From: Branchiostoma belcheri
Taxonomy: Eukaryota > Chordata > Leptocardii > Amphioxiformes > Branchiostomatidae
DNA length: 64,000 nucleotides
Assembly (NCBI RefSeq): GCF_001625305.1
Contig: NW_017802380.1
Location: 163,168-227,167, forward strand
Direction of reading: 5' to 3'
A program made the position numbers and the translations under genes. Of the stretch, positions 20,701-34,300 are shown one piece after another. Numbering within the stretch: position 1 is the first letter of the stretch; the number at the start of each line of letters is the position of its first letter. The notes under the pieces are model-generated. The model was not told the DNA's origin. It searched no databases and saw nothing but the letters and a program-made list of their open reading frames with translations.

Positions 20701-23450
20701 AACATTATCACAACCAAGGAGAGCACAATCCACACCCTTCTGTTAACAGTTAACAGGAGGGACTTATTGAAGTCAAGCCTTGCAGCCAAGGTCACAAAAA
20801 GAAAGAAGTGCTTTAAAAAACATGTGCTGTAAGTTCTGTTTGTAACAGATATACATTAGTTACAAAACACTCGTAAGTTGTAAGTACTTATGGAGAGAAG
20901 TGATTCAAGGAAGTCTGAATGTTTTCAGCGACTGAAAACAATTAGTCCTTCTTGTTATTGCCCATAAATTTTCATATGGCAATCTCAGACAATTGTCACA
21001 AAAAAGGGCCTATAGTATATAACGTTACTTCGTCTGAGTGCAAGCAACCTTGATGGAAGGAGTCCTTGATCTATGCATGGAGATAGAATTCTACCTCCAT
21101 GATCGATGGAAGGAGGCCCTTTGTTATATTTTATGTCTCATTGTCTGTCATGAAAAATACACACCACAAGCACAAATTAGGACTCACTGTTCTTCTCAGT
21201 TATTACTATTTAAAGACATCATCATAGTAAGAAATATGTGGTGAAACTAGGAAGCTGGAAGTTCAACATAATTTATGACTTCACCAGGTGAAAAATATTT
21301 TTGAAGGGATTTCATGAATGGTCTAACAATAATTTGATGTGTGTATTTTGTCCAATTGTTCAAATTGGCTGCATTGTTCATATGGCAAACCTTGTTGTTG
21401 ATGCCCTACAAAATAGACTTTGTGAGTACATCCTACACTTGTATTTCCATGCAAGGAGAAATACTTGATATGTTTTTAGTTTACATATCAAATGTCACAC
21501 ATGATAATCTCTGCTATAAAAGGCAGAGCAAGGTAATGGCCTGGTCCTTGGGGAGAGGCACCCTTGGGTGGGTGGAGTTTAACACGGTTGGTCCATTATA
21601 AGGTGGGGGGGTGACATTTGGAAAATACAATCATGTAATTAATTTTTTCCATTCTCCAAGTGTTCTATACATGTAGGTTCCTACATCACCACCAGATAAT
21701 TAGAAATTACATAGAATCATCACAATGTCACTTTACTTAGTTGTGGAATGTGAATTTAAAATGTAGCTGAACCAGAAAAAATGGGATATACCATATTGTT
21801 TAAGGCAATTCACACCTGTTCAGTCATTTTCTTTCTTCTATGCTGGAATATTCGAGAGGCCATCACTCAGTGTTTTCCGGAGAGCAGTGAAAGGAGCCAT
21901 ACTTTTTTTAGTGTAAAACACGTGCTGCTGGATACTTTCCTCAAGTTGACAATTTTCTTCAAGACAAGCGAGAGGGTCCTTGCTACCACCGACATCAGTG
22001 TGGGTGAAGTGTGTTGACCAACTGCTGGTAAGTTGTATAAAATTCTGTTTTGTTAGAAATTAATGACAAATTATGTCCAGAGTCGAGTAGAGTAGGCTCA
22101 AGATGCTTCTAACAAAAACACATAACCATTGGGAGGATATACAACCTCCTTGGCAAAGCTACTTATAGTCAGAGTGGAGCAGGTAGTGCAAGTCCTAATA
22201 TATGTAACGTCCTTGGTTAAACAAATTTGCTGATATGAGTAAATTATTCACAGTGCTTTAAAGTTTACTATAGCATCCAGCCCTATTATACTATATTTAT
22301 AGCTCACTTTTTAGAAAACATCTCTTCATAGAGTGATCAAAGAACAATATAAAACACTCAAACATAAGGTAAAAATAAGTTTGTAACTTTTGAAGTTATT
22401 AAAAAAGCCAATTTCTTAATACTGTTTGGTTATACACAGTGTATAATGTCCTTGGTTTGGATGACTAGTGAATGACGAATAATAAATCATTACATTCCTG
22501 TGTGCTGTTATGCTAAAGTAAACTTACAGTTATGCAAATTCTGCATCAAAGATGTGAACCAGTTGAATGTTATGAATGGAACCTACCCAGTAGCGTGAAA
22601 TGAACAAACTTGGCTATCTGACTTATGAAAAACACCCATCAAATTCACTAATTTGACTTCTAATCTTATGATGTTTGCAAAGTATGCAAACCTACTCTCC
22701 AAGCAGAGGTTTGGGTTTTGGGGGTATTTTTATGGTGTTTTTAGGCTTTTTTTGGGGGGTTTCTCTTTTGCACTGAATTTTTTTTCCCACCAAACCCAAC
22801 CTCTGCCGGCACTCACCCCGGGGAGGGGCAACTATATACATGAAAACTATGTTTTTTCCATAGATTTTACCAAAATTAAAGAGGTTGAAGAAATGCAACT
22901 CAGCTGGTCTTGTAGCTGAAGAGACATCCTTTCGTCCCATATACAGTTATTCTCCTTCCAAATCATTCCACGGAAGAGACGGTCGCTAGATTTAGGGTGT
23001 GCAGCCTTCAATAGAAAAGCCAAATATACTGGGGTGTGCCAAAATTTTTAAAGATATGCGGCAAAACAACAAATTATGAACATAGACAGTCACACAAAAT
23101 AGCCATTACAAAACTCTGGACTACTGTAGTTCAAACAAACTCCACATTTAAAAAGGTAGACATAGCCTGGTTCTTCTTCATCAAATCACTGCATTGATAG
23201 ATAGGAAAAACTGTAAATTGAAGACAAGGACTCCCATTAACTGATATAGCCAAAGTATTAAAATTCTGTAGCTGAAAAGTAAAGCTGACAAATCCAAACC
23301 AAATTATTAATTAATATTGGTGTAGCTTTACTTTAGCTACATATTACATACCAGTATTTGTATGATTGTTTGATAATATATGCTCTTTTTGATTCTAATT
23401 GATATTTTAAGAACAAAAATGACAAATGACAATTATGTTTCAGAACTAAA

Positions 23451-26400
23451 ATGACACACCGGTCTGAATCTGGCAAGTGGTGCCTGCTAGACCATGGACC
23501 AGATGGGATCGACCTGAAGTGGATATCCAGCACTGGGTCTATCAAATGGTTAAGTGATCAGATGGCGGGACCCATTTCTGATCTTCATGTGCCGAAGGAT
23601 GGGGACTCAACCTCTGTCATGGTGAGAGAATGTTAACTTAAATTGTGTGGATATCCAATGACAATTATATCATATAATGCACAATGTATGATACCGTGTA
23701 ATGCATCTACGTTGTACATATAAGCCAAACATGGTCAGTCTTCACAGACTGGGTAAGTTATGTATGTACAAAGTACTCATATTTTCAAAACATACATGAC
23801 ATGTGTCACTTAGTAATTTTATAGAGAGCAGGTACCTCCATGCATGTTTTTTTGCTGACTTAGAAAGACATACAATTGCCAATGGGCACTGTGACTGTTT
23901 AAAGATACTAACCGAGCTCATATGTTGTGACCTTAACTTGTACATTCTGCTTTCACTGTATCCAAGCAAAAAACTAAAATCAAAGGTTGCTTTGTGTTCT
24001 GTCTTTTAGGTGTCATATGGAAAACAAAAGGCACTCAAGATGCCTTTAGCAATGTTCCGTGGTGCAGAAGACTGTGGTGAGGAAGAAAACTGCTTTTCTG
24101 AGCTCAACAGCAACATGTCTCAAGTCGACTTCATAAAAATGTTCACAGTCATCAAAGATGCAGTCTTCGCAGACTGGGTAAGTTATGTACACCCACACAT
24201 TACATAGTTTAAGCTTCATCATGATATTTGAAAAAATATGACGATAAAAAAATAAAAATAAAAACAGGTGAAGGCAGGGAGTCAACACAAAAAGCTGGGT
24301 TAATATTCAAACAATGGATTTCTAACTTTTAATCAATCCAGTTACTGCATTGAATTGATAGATGGAAAAACTGTAATAACAAGGAAGACAAGGAATTTCC
24401 TCAACTGTAAGGAGCATTTTTGAGTTGATTCAGACCCAGAATCCTAGTAGTTATACTTGTGCAATGTGGCTATAGATTTTTTAAATATTACTCTATATTA
24501 TATATAGATTATTCTGTTGTAACAGTTATTGAGCATGTAGTATTTGTTAATATTCCCTACATTTTGTACAGAAATACTGTTTGGGTGGTAACACTGAGAC
24601 TCATGAATGAGATCCTGGGGTGTTTGTAAAAGATTTTGTTGTTGTGTGCAAAATTTTGTGAAACCTGAAGGGGTCAAGGCAAAACAGTATGACATGACAT
24701 TAACACTAATCATTATCTATATCAGAAATGTTAGGTATCTATGATTTTCATTTTACATACCCCGGTATCTGAAGCTGTTGGGGATTCTACTGCAAGTCTC
24801 TTTGAATTATGTTGGAGCTCTAATGATGTATAATTACTACAAAATCTTAGAGACTGGTTTATGATGATTTACATTTAATGATGATTACATTCCACAGAAG
24901 CCTAAACAGTTGGGTGTCACAAGAAAGCCACTTGAAGAAGTAAGCAGCAACCAAAAACGCAAGACATCTCCACAGCCAGGTAAAAGTTTGTATTAATGAA
25001 AGGACTAAATTTGTAGGAAGTCATTTTTGTTAACCACTTTATGCCCTGCATAGCAAGGAAAGTGGTTAGGTTAAAATTTTGTTGTTTTTATAAGACCTTT
25101 GTCTAAACTTTAGAGCTAAATCTTTGTCAATGCTTTGGATATACCTGGAAAAAGTTTCAAAAGCCCTACAATGCCACTTGTGTTTTGGACAATCAGAAAT
25201 AATTGAGATCTATTTGGAAGAGACTGATAACCTTGGTTATAGAATATTATACACACAATCATGCACTAACTTGCTCTTTAATATTATTGTTTTTCTCTTT
25301 TTTTTCTTTTAGGGAATACATCTACGGTTTCTCGGAAGTCCCCAGTAAAACGAGTGTTCCAGTCTGTGTCAAGCACCAGCAGAGCTTCGAGGAGTCCAGG
25401 TAATAATATATATTCTCTTATAACAAGATTGTCATGCACATCTGTAAGAATATGCCATATGATTGTACATTTCTTGAAGGTAACCCAGTGCTATCTCCTG
25501 ACCTGACTTTTTGTTACAGTTTAATTGAATTCCTGCACATACACCCAGCCTTTTGATTTTTCACATGGCCTGCCATTCTCCCATCATGTGGCCGATGAAA
25601 ACCCCCTACTGAACCAGTGACACCCAATACAGTGATATTGACAGCAATGTTGTTTCTGTTTCAGTAAAATCTCCTAAGAAGATCATCAGGCACACAAGAC
25701 AGAAACGTGAAATGCAAATGAGAAGTAACATCGCTGCTATTGGTGGCACCCCAGGTACTGTACCACTTGAATTTCAAAAAGTTTTACCTATCAATGTGTC
25801 AAACAAAATGTTATCCCTATAATTCTCTTAGATATCTGTAATTAGCTGTGTATTAGATGGTTTGTTTGCCAGTGCAATTCAGTGCGCACTGGTCATAGCG
25901 CACACTGCATGTGAGGCTGTAATTTTTTTTAAAGAGAAATAAACCAATCGCAACTACATGTACTTTAAAACCCTTGTATCAGTGCAGCTTATTGATTAAA
26001 AGTACATTGTCAACTGGTGAGACAACACATACTGGTTACCAACAGAAAGACTTGTTGAGATGTTGCAAACATGTTACATGCTGCAAACGACCATAAAACT
26101 TAATACGTTTTTTTAAAATCAATTTTTCAGGCACTTCCAAGTCTCCCACTGAGATGGAAGAAGAGTCTCCCACTGAAATGGAAGAAGAGGAGGAAGATAC
26201 ACTAGTAAACATCCCAGCAAAGAGACAGATGTCTATTCAGAAAAGCCCAGGTACTGATTACTGAGACTTTTAGTTTTAACCAATGAACTACTTTTAACAA
26301 TGAACTACTTTTAACCAATGAACTACTTTTAATTAGTATACACGCCATGTGTATATTTAATAAAAGTCTTCATTTGTTAAAAATGTAATCTAGAGCTGCA

Positions 26401-29400
26401 TGATTATATATTCTCACTGAGCAAAGAGAAATCTTTGTACAACATTGTTTTACCAAGAATTTGAAAGCAACGTAGTTCCTCCTGTGCCTAGTCTCTCAAG
26501 ATGTATCAGGCTGTACAGTGTTGCACTTGTGCTATCCCTTGTTTGAAATTATTGGAACCAAACACTGAAAACTAATTTGTAACTATATCTGTCTATTATA
26601 GGGAAGTCTGCCAAAGAGATGGAGGAGGAAGAAGCGGTGCACGTGAATCCTGCAAAGCGACAGCGGCTATCCACATCAAAAAGTACGAAGAAGCGGGATT
26701 TTCAAGATGGTGTCATCGCCATGCGCGAAGCCCTCATAGCTGACATGGATACATATGAGGAGCTTGATGACAACCAGAGCCTTCCAGCACCATCGTCCAC
26801 AGTGAAGGCACAATGGACCGACATTCTACAATACAAAGAGGTGACCATCTATGATATAATGATTGTATACCATGTAGCTGTCATCATCAAATTAGGTTGT
26901 ATATGATTGTGAATTATATTGACTAAGTTCTAATTCCAGTTTATGTATTTCCCTTTTCAGTACCGTGAGATCTCAAACAATGCCAAAGAATACAGGGTCG
27001 TGGCACAGTTGAGTAAGAGGTGCTGGACGAAAGTCCTTCATATCTTCCAACTGTGTCACAGAAACGACATTGTGACGAAAGAGAGAAGGGCATCGTTCCT
27101 TATGTTCAGACCATTGAGGGGACGGACAGAGTCTGAGATGTACAAGATACTGTCAACATATGTAGAGACAGCATATGGAGCAAAGATGGATGTCAAAACA
27201 CTCATCAACACAGTAACAAATGACATGGTGAGCTTTCCTGATGTCCAACTAATAGTACTATATGTTGAATGTATAGGCATCTGAAATCTTACATACTCAG
27301 TTGAAATTTCCATACCTACAAAAATGTGTACTCTCTTAACTTGTCTCTCAGGAATTTCAATCAACAAAATACTAGTATTCAGCAGAGTTGGACAAGTCCC
27401 ATTGCCCACTTGCCCAGGGCAAGTAAAAGTACTGTAAATTTTTGGGATGTGGCAGTGTTTGGAGCAAAAGCTCTCATCTTTTTCCCATCATGTATTCCCA
27501 TAATATGACTTTTTTGTCAAGGAACCATTTGCAAGTCTCAAAACTCCTTACTTTGGAAACCATTGGTCAAGTATAGAACAATATAAAGTGCTTTTTTTAC
27601 TGAAAAAAATTTCTTGCGGTGAAAATGTATGAAATATGTCATTTATATTTTTCATTGGGCAAGTGAAAAATTTGTTCGGGCAAGTAGAAATGACCATGTG
27701 CTTGCCCGATGGGGCAAGTGTATTTTTGAAAACTTGTCCAACCCTGTTCAGTGTTATGATGATAAAGCAATTACATTTCTTGAGTTACAGCAGGCATGAG
27801 TTACAGATTCTGAGTGAATGAAATGACTGTGATTGGTCACCGTGATATTTGGTGCATTTCTAAATACACACAATGTAGAAGTATCAGTTTAGGGACTGCA
27901 TCGTCAATGTACTTTTCCCTGTTCCCACTTAAGTCCAAATTCATTCAAATTGCTTGACAGGAAATGGATAAACTCCCAACATCAAGGGAAATGGTGGCTG
28001 ACTACCGGAAGATGAAGAGCCAGCTACAGGCCCTAAAGGAGCAAGGGATCAGTCTGGAGGTATGTGCCATGAGACCATTAATTCATCTTTTCAATAATAT
28101 CATGTAAGCAATCAGTATGTTTTTGTTCCTTGTCATACTAATGTACAGTTGTAACATCCCCCTAACCTTGGTCATAAATGATGTTTTCCACAGGAAGCAG
28201 CACAGCAGAGAGAGAAAATAAGGGAACTGGAGGCAGAATTAACTCAGCTCCGGATGTTTGCTGTTGATGTTGCACAAACTGTAAATTCCAGTGACAAGCC
28301 TGAGGTGAAGATTGATCACATCAAGGTATGTGTCTTTCATCATTCTTTGCACAGTGTGAATGGACTCTTTTGTGGTACTATAGGACATGGCAATCTTTAA
28401 GATACATCCCATTGCTGTGTATTATCAGTGAAATCTCTTCCACAAACTGCCCACTGGACGACATAAGTCATAAAGCATAAACTGGGCAGCCATTTGTTGT
28501 AAAAAAAAGAATGTTCTACTTGCCATGCTATCCTGTGAACCAGTCATAAATTATGTAAATCTTTTCAGGGGATGCTAGAGATTGATTCATTTCTGGATCC
28601 CACAACTGGAGGATTCGCCATGGAGCTCTCGCTGTCAAAAGTTGAAGGTAAATGACTGCCATGCATTTTGTATCTGAAAAGATAATCTTTCTTCACTCAG
28701 TTCTGCACTGTTCTTAGAATGGTGATCATAAGAAGAGAATACAAAAACTGGCTTTAAGTTAAAGTTTATGTTCATATTATTATATGTAAAATGTATCTCC
28801 AATGTTAGAAGTGTGTAGGTTGTAAGCTGTAGGATGTGTGTAGGATGTAAGCGAGAGGGCTACTTTGAAGATAGACAGAAGAGAAAAAATACGAAATGCC
28901 ATATTGTAAGTGAAACAATTTCCAATGTGACATTAATCAATCTTCAGAAACTAGTAATTCACCTCCAGTAGTACAGTGCTGGTGCATATTTTTGCTCATT
29001 TTGCAGCTGCTTTGTACGTTTTTTCTTTTACAAAAAGTTAGTTTACAAAAATTTACGAAAGTTTGTACGATTCACCTTTGTAATCAAATCAACATGGCCT
29101 TATTGTAAAATGTTTGCTTAATCTCTCACAAGATCCATTATGTACAATCATTTCAAAGTATTCTAACCACTTTCTAATGTAGGTCACCCGAGTCTACATA
29201 TGACAGATGAGTTCAGTCCCGGATTTTCCAGCACAATGCTCAATGGTTGGTGTTATTTTGCCATTTGTCAAGTTATCGACTACAGTAACTATTGACAGGC
29301 TCATGAGCAAAGCCAACAGACCCTTTCCTTATGTCAGATTAAGATGACTCAATGTGGAAACACTTTTTATAAAAGCTGTGTGTATCTTTATTTTTTTGGT

Positions 29401-30271
29401 TTTACATGTATGAGGGATGTAAATTACATTGTAATAGGATTGTTGAACTGGTTTCTAAAATTTAACAAGAGTCAACCACTCAGTACATGAAGTAAAGCTG
29501 AACGTGAGACCTTTTTTCGAATCATTTTTCACAGGTGACTTTGATGCCTATGAGGCATTTGAAGACACAGACAACCTGAACTCGGAAAAGGCCGCCGCAG
29601 ATGATCAGGGCACAGCTACGGACAACCTGATGCTGGAAATGGCCGCCGCAGACGATCAGGGCACAGCTACTAACAACCTGATGCTGGAAAAGGCCGCCGC
29701 AGACGATCAGGGCACAGCTACGGACAACCTGATGCTGGAAATGGCCGCCGCAGACGATCAGGGCACAGCTACGGACAACCTGATGCTGGAAAAGGCCGCC
29801 GCAGACGATCAGGGCACAGCTACGGACAACCTGAACTCGGAAAAGGCCGCCGCAGACGATCAGGGCACAGCTACGGACAACCTGAACTCGGAAAAGGCCA
29901 CCGCAGACGATCAGGGCACAGCTACGGACAACCTGATGCTGGAAATGGATCAGGACACAGACAACCTGAATTTGGACAAGGATAGATGGGTGGCCGTTGC
30001 ACTAGAAGTGCCAGAGGGGTGGCATATTGCCAAGCTAGAGAGTACTGAGGGCAATAAGGCCTGTGTTAGCTTCCTGCAGACAGGAATACCTCGGGTGTAT
30101 AAATGGCCATCACTAACGGATAAACTCGTAGTAAATATCAAATGCATCATAGATAAGGATGTGGAGATGACTCCATCTGGAACTGGAACCAGACAGTATT
30201 GGCGTATGTCAATTGCCACTTCCCAGCGACTAAACATGCTGTTCGATGAGTTCAAGGTAAACTACTGGTGA
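23451..30271 (+). CDS. Transposon ORF1: 13-exon, 777-aa protein of unknown function
   Basis: Exons: 23451-23621, 24010-24177, 24898-24979, 25313-25399, 25665-25754, 26131-26250, 26602-26840, 26961-27227, 27961-28059, 28194-28325, 28569-28647, 29183-29245, 29535-30271. All have GT-AG introns and one frame. The ATG lies 11 bp after a good acceptor (TTTCAG), so a 5' non-coding exon is likely. Residues 1-113 are a folded-looking acidic domain. Residues 114-300 are low-complexity, Ser/Pro and basic, with NLS-like PAKRQ and TKKRD clusters from repeated exons. Residues 320-408 (YREISNN to VTNDM) look like a compact helical domain with Cys and Trp, possibly DNA-binding. Residues 409-470 form a coiled coil (MKSQLQALKEQ, REKIRELEAELTQLR). 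Residues 546-673 carry a 17-residue repeat. The last 100 residues are a second globular segment (WVAVALEVPEGWHIAKLEST). AATAAA lies near 30493. I recognise no family; a DNA-binding accessory protein for ORF2 is plausible. Confidence 0.85.
27383..27746. mobile_element. MITE with CAGRGTTGGACAAGT termini in ORF1 intron 8
   Basis: The left end CAGAGTTGGACAAGT and right end ACTTGTCCAACCCTG are inverted repeats. TTCAG flanks both sides (27378-27382 and 27747-27751). The interior repeats GGGCAAGT/GGCAAGT several times. CAGRG termini are reminiscent of hAT elements, but the visible duplication is only 5 bp. Confidence 0.8.
29573..29990 (+). repeat. In-frame 51-bp tandem repeat in ORF1
   Basis: Seven full copies of a 17-codon unit (NLMLEKAAADDQGTATD, with NSEK/MLEM alternation) plus two partial ones. 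DNA identity between units is very high, so the array is recent or homogenised. The encoded segment is acidic and probably disordered. Confidence 0.95.
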
Positions 30272-31340
30272 ATTTAACATGAACTTTGTTTGATTGACTG
30301 TTGTGTGTATCATGCTTTTTTTATGCTATGCTTAAGTAGGGGTGTATCACTGTTGAGACAAAGTGAGAAGTGGTGATAGGGTATGTGCCAGTTGGCACAT
30401 TTTCATGTTACATTTATTACCATTAGTGATTCTTTGTATTTGTGGTTGCATTGGTGAACTGGTGCCAGGAGATTTTTATGGTGCACGGTGTGTAATAAAA
30501 GGAAAAGAGTGTACATTTGGTACAAATGCGTTCATTTATTGAAAATCATCAATTTGCTAAATATGATAAGAAAATATTGTATTTTTGCGTCAATTTAACT
30601 AGAGCAGCCCATGGTCTGGCTAAATTGTCTATCAGTCTTGGCAAGGAGAATAAGTCAGGTAGTTGAATAAAAACATTTTTATTTGCAGTGGTATCCAGTC
30701 CAGCAGCCATTTCAATAGATATTCTAAGTCGTTGTCTGCAACTGCTTTTCCAATATTTCTACAAAACACCAAATTTTTTGCACTTAGTCTATTGGTCTAG
30801 ATCAAGGAGGTTGATATCACAGAGTATTTTACTCTGAAAACTTGTGTCACTGCATCATTTGCCTGCTTTAGAGTGGTAGATTTGAATGCGTCTACTCACG
30901 TCACAACTATATAATATGAAATCAAAAACTCACACTCGAGTACTACTTTAAGGTAACTTTAAACAAGTCTTGAACTGATTGTGTTTGATACTACGCTCCT
31001 CTCTTGAGACGAGAAGTATACAGAATCACAATTTTACCATCAAACAAAAGCTGAAATATCACAAAATTAAGTTATCATTTCCATTTAATTGAATTCATCA
31101 CCGAGTTCTGAAGACAGCAAAACTACAAAAGCATGCAAAGTTAGGACACATTGTCTAGCATACCATATTCATGAAGGTACATTCATGAAAACATCTCACA
31201 TTGTCTCTTGAACATCTTACATGAATGTTTCCAAAATCCATATATCAAAATCTGACCACTCTCTTACAACTAGGGATGGAGTGCCATGGAGTTCAAATGC
31301 GTAAAAAAGCATTTGATGTAAGGGCATCCCCCGTTAATGC
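30272..31340. other. Intergenic spacer between convergent ORF1 and ORF2
   Basis: It contains AATAAA on the plus strand near 30493 for ORF1. For ORF2 there are TTTATT (AATAAA on the minus strand) near 30534 and 30678. No coding sequence was seen. Confidence 0.6.
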
Positions 31341-34300
31341 TTAATTTTTGCCAGTGGTTCTCCCTCTCCCACGGCCTTTCCCAGGAGCAGGTGTCGTTCT
31401 GCCACGTCCCTTCCCAGCAGCAGCTGTCCCTCGTCCCTTCCCAGCAGCAGCTGTCCCTCGTCCCTTCCCAGCAGCAGCTGTCCCTCGTCCCTTCCCAGCA
31501 GCAGCTGTCCCTCGTCCCTTCCCAGCAGCAGCTGTGGTTCCTGGGGCTTCAGACTGGGTGCCGTCTTTCTGTTTCTTCTTGGCAGCACTTCTCTCCAGTG
31601 CCATCTTCCTCTTTAAGTAGGATGCTTTGGAGCCAATGAAGACCTGTGCAAACATTAACACCGCAAACCATAAATGATCAGTACACAGATTTCATTGAAA
31701 TTTGATTAATATAATTTACAGCCAAACCTGCCCAAAGCAGCCACACAGGGGACTAAAGAAAAGCGGTCACCTTGGACAGGTGGTCTTCTTGAAGAGGGTC
31801 ACCTCACAACATGGCTGAGACATAAAAATGGCTTCCAAGTCAAGGTTTCTACTGGTCATATATTGGTCAAATGGGGGGGGGTCTAAGAAAAAGCGGTCAT
31901 GGCCAGGTGCACAGATTGAAGAGGTGGTTACTTTTACTGTGATTTGTAAATAAGTAAAGCACTGTTAATTGTCTTTATAAACTTTATGTTTAACTTGGTG
32001 AATGGAAAGTGCACGACACGAACTTCAAGCTACTCTGCCATACTGTGCATGTTATTACTCCGTGAAGGAGGTCAGGACCTCCGGACGGAGTGTTGTAATC
32101 GGCTGATTTTTCATGTTCGCAGTCAAAACACTGGGTTCTCTTTGTGTAATCGGCACGCAATTTTATACGCCGTCTGCGGGCATGCCCGTGTTGATGCACG
32201 AATGTGTATTTTTGCCGTTGCTGCTTTCGCGGTCAATCGCAGACGCACCCCTACAATTACGAGGCGAATTGGAATGGTCCAGAAAAACGCGTTGTTTGGA
32301 ATAGCAGTGGGTGGGGTAAAAGTTCATGCAGATACGGGGTGGTTTTTATAAGTGGTTCCAGATGTTTTTGCCCATGGTTAAGAGATGCCAAGTTTTTTGG
32401 AAGATGTTCGCAGCCAAAACGCATTCTTCCGTACGTCGCATTTCTGTGTAATTTCGCATGTGGTGTTGCATTATGTCCGGGATGATGCACGTCTTTTTAC
32501 TTTTACCGTAGCTGTTTTGATATTGGAGTAAATGCATATTTTAGAAACATCCCTACTATTACAATCCTGTGGAATAGGCCGTAGGTTTAGGCAGTTGTCT
32601 GGTAGCAGAGGTACTATAAGCAGATATCCTGGTTATCTGGCCGGCGGTAGTAACACTCGCGGTGCTTACCGCAACTGCTGCTGGAATTTGGCCTGTTACA
32701 GGCGCGCTTAATTAGGTACAGGCACGGTAAGACGTAGCCTGGGTACCATTCTACTTGTATGCCGGGGCTCCCACACTCGCTTCCCTAACAGGTGGGGCTG
32801 TCTTTGTTACTAGACACGACCATGTAGTCCGATCTTTATGTGAATGCAATGATTGTGTGTGTGTAATTAAAATGAACTTCGAACTTGAAGCACAGTATCT
32901 TTACACGCCCTGGGAGCAGTAATGGATTTAGCTCTTTGTATGTTTTATGCTTGTGACGCGCCCTCATTGTATTAACCGTTGCCTAATTATAATGTCTGCA
33001 TAGTAGGTCTGGCGTTGACGCTTTGGATTTTGTTGAAATATATAAAACTTCACGGAGGATTGTCACCTATGGCTTCTTGTTTGTTTTGTTTTTCTTTTGG
33101 TTTTGCTTCAGCACTTCCACTGTACTTCAACATCTAATACCACAGTGATTGATAAGAACCAAGAGTATTACCTCTGGTTGCTGGTAATGCTTTTCCATCA
33201 TCTGATTGATGGTGAACTGTAGTGGTAGCAGCTCCATGTCGTCTTCATCTCCATGTGTTGCATTAGAGTGTCTTCCCAGCTGGAGAAGTCCCCAGTCTCC
33301 TCTCTCTTCTGGGGCCCTTGGCTTTGAGATGTCGGCGATGAAGCTTGCCCACCAAGCTGTTTCTTCCGCGGACAACTTGCTGACATCTGACAGCTTTTTT
33401 ACTGTAGCAGACAGCTTCCTTTGGTGGACATATGGATTTGGCTTCTGCAGTTTTGGCTGGCCAATTGGCACGTGGTTTAAGGGTGCCTGAAAAATCATCA
33501 GTTCTAATCACTTTAGATGTTAAGCACAATATTGTCATGTAGTGAACTAAGCAGATTATTATGTGGAGTGCTTGTGATTTAAATGTACTTAATGTTGAAA
33601 AATGTTCCTGTAAATGATAGAATGCATGAAATGCAAGTTTATAATTATAGCATAATCAAAATGTTTTTTAGATATCAAGTAAATGATTTTACAAGTACCT
33701 GATGACTCACTCCTGGCTTTGGTGTTGGCAGGGACCAAGATTTGTCTGACGACCACATTTTGTAGTACATACAGACCTCCCCATTCTCTTTCTGCACTTT
33801 GAAAGCATGGGGGAGGTTGTGGTGGTCCATGTCAGACATCTCTTGGTCCAGCCAGTCTTTGATGTCAAACATGCTGTTGGCATGTATTGTTGTCGCTTTG
33901 GGCTTGGGAGTGTAACTCTCCTCTATCACTTGTAGCAGTGCATCCATTGTGGTTGCAGACTTCCTCCTCAGCAGCGATTGTATCTGAAAAAAAAGAGATT
34001 GTTACAGTAAGAAAAATAAAGACAAAGATGTTAACTTATAAGTTTGGAATTCCACTTTTTTTCCATTTTGACAAGTATACAATGTACTAAGTACTATTTT
34101 CAATATCAAAGCATTCATTTAAATGAAAAGTAATAACATGTAATTGACAAGACTAGTATGATGTACAGTTATGGATGATGATAATGAATTCATGAATTCA
34201 TTTAAAGAATTTTCTTCCTGCAGCTGCATGAATTTCTGCAGGAGGAATTTTCCCTGCAGGAATTTCTGCGTAAAACCTAAATTCCTGCAGGAATGACTAA

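Noticed and set aside
29950-30255. Minus-strand 101-codon frame
   Set aside because: Antisense shadow of the last ORF1 exon.
31337-31639. Plus-strand frames with VPSQQQLSL or PRPFPAAAV repeats
   Set aside because: Antisense shadow of the ORF2 repeat tail, whose frame is supported by splicing and exon continuity.
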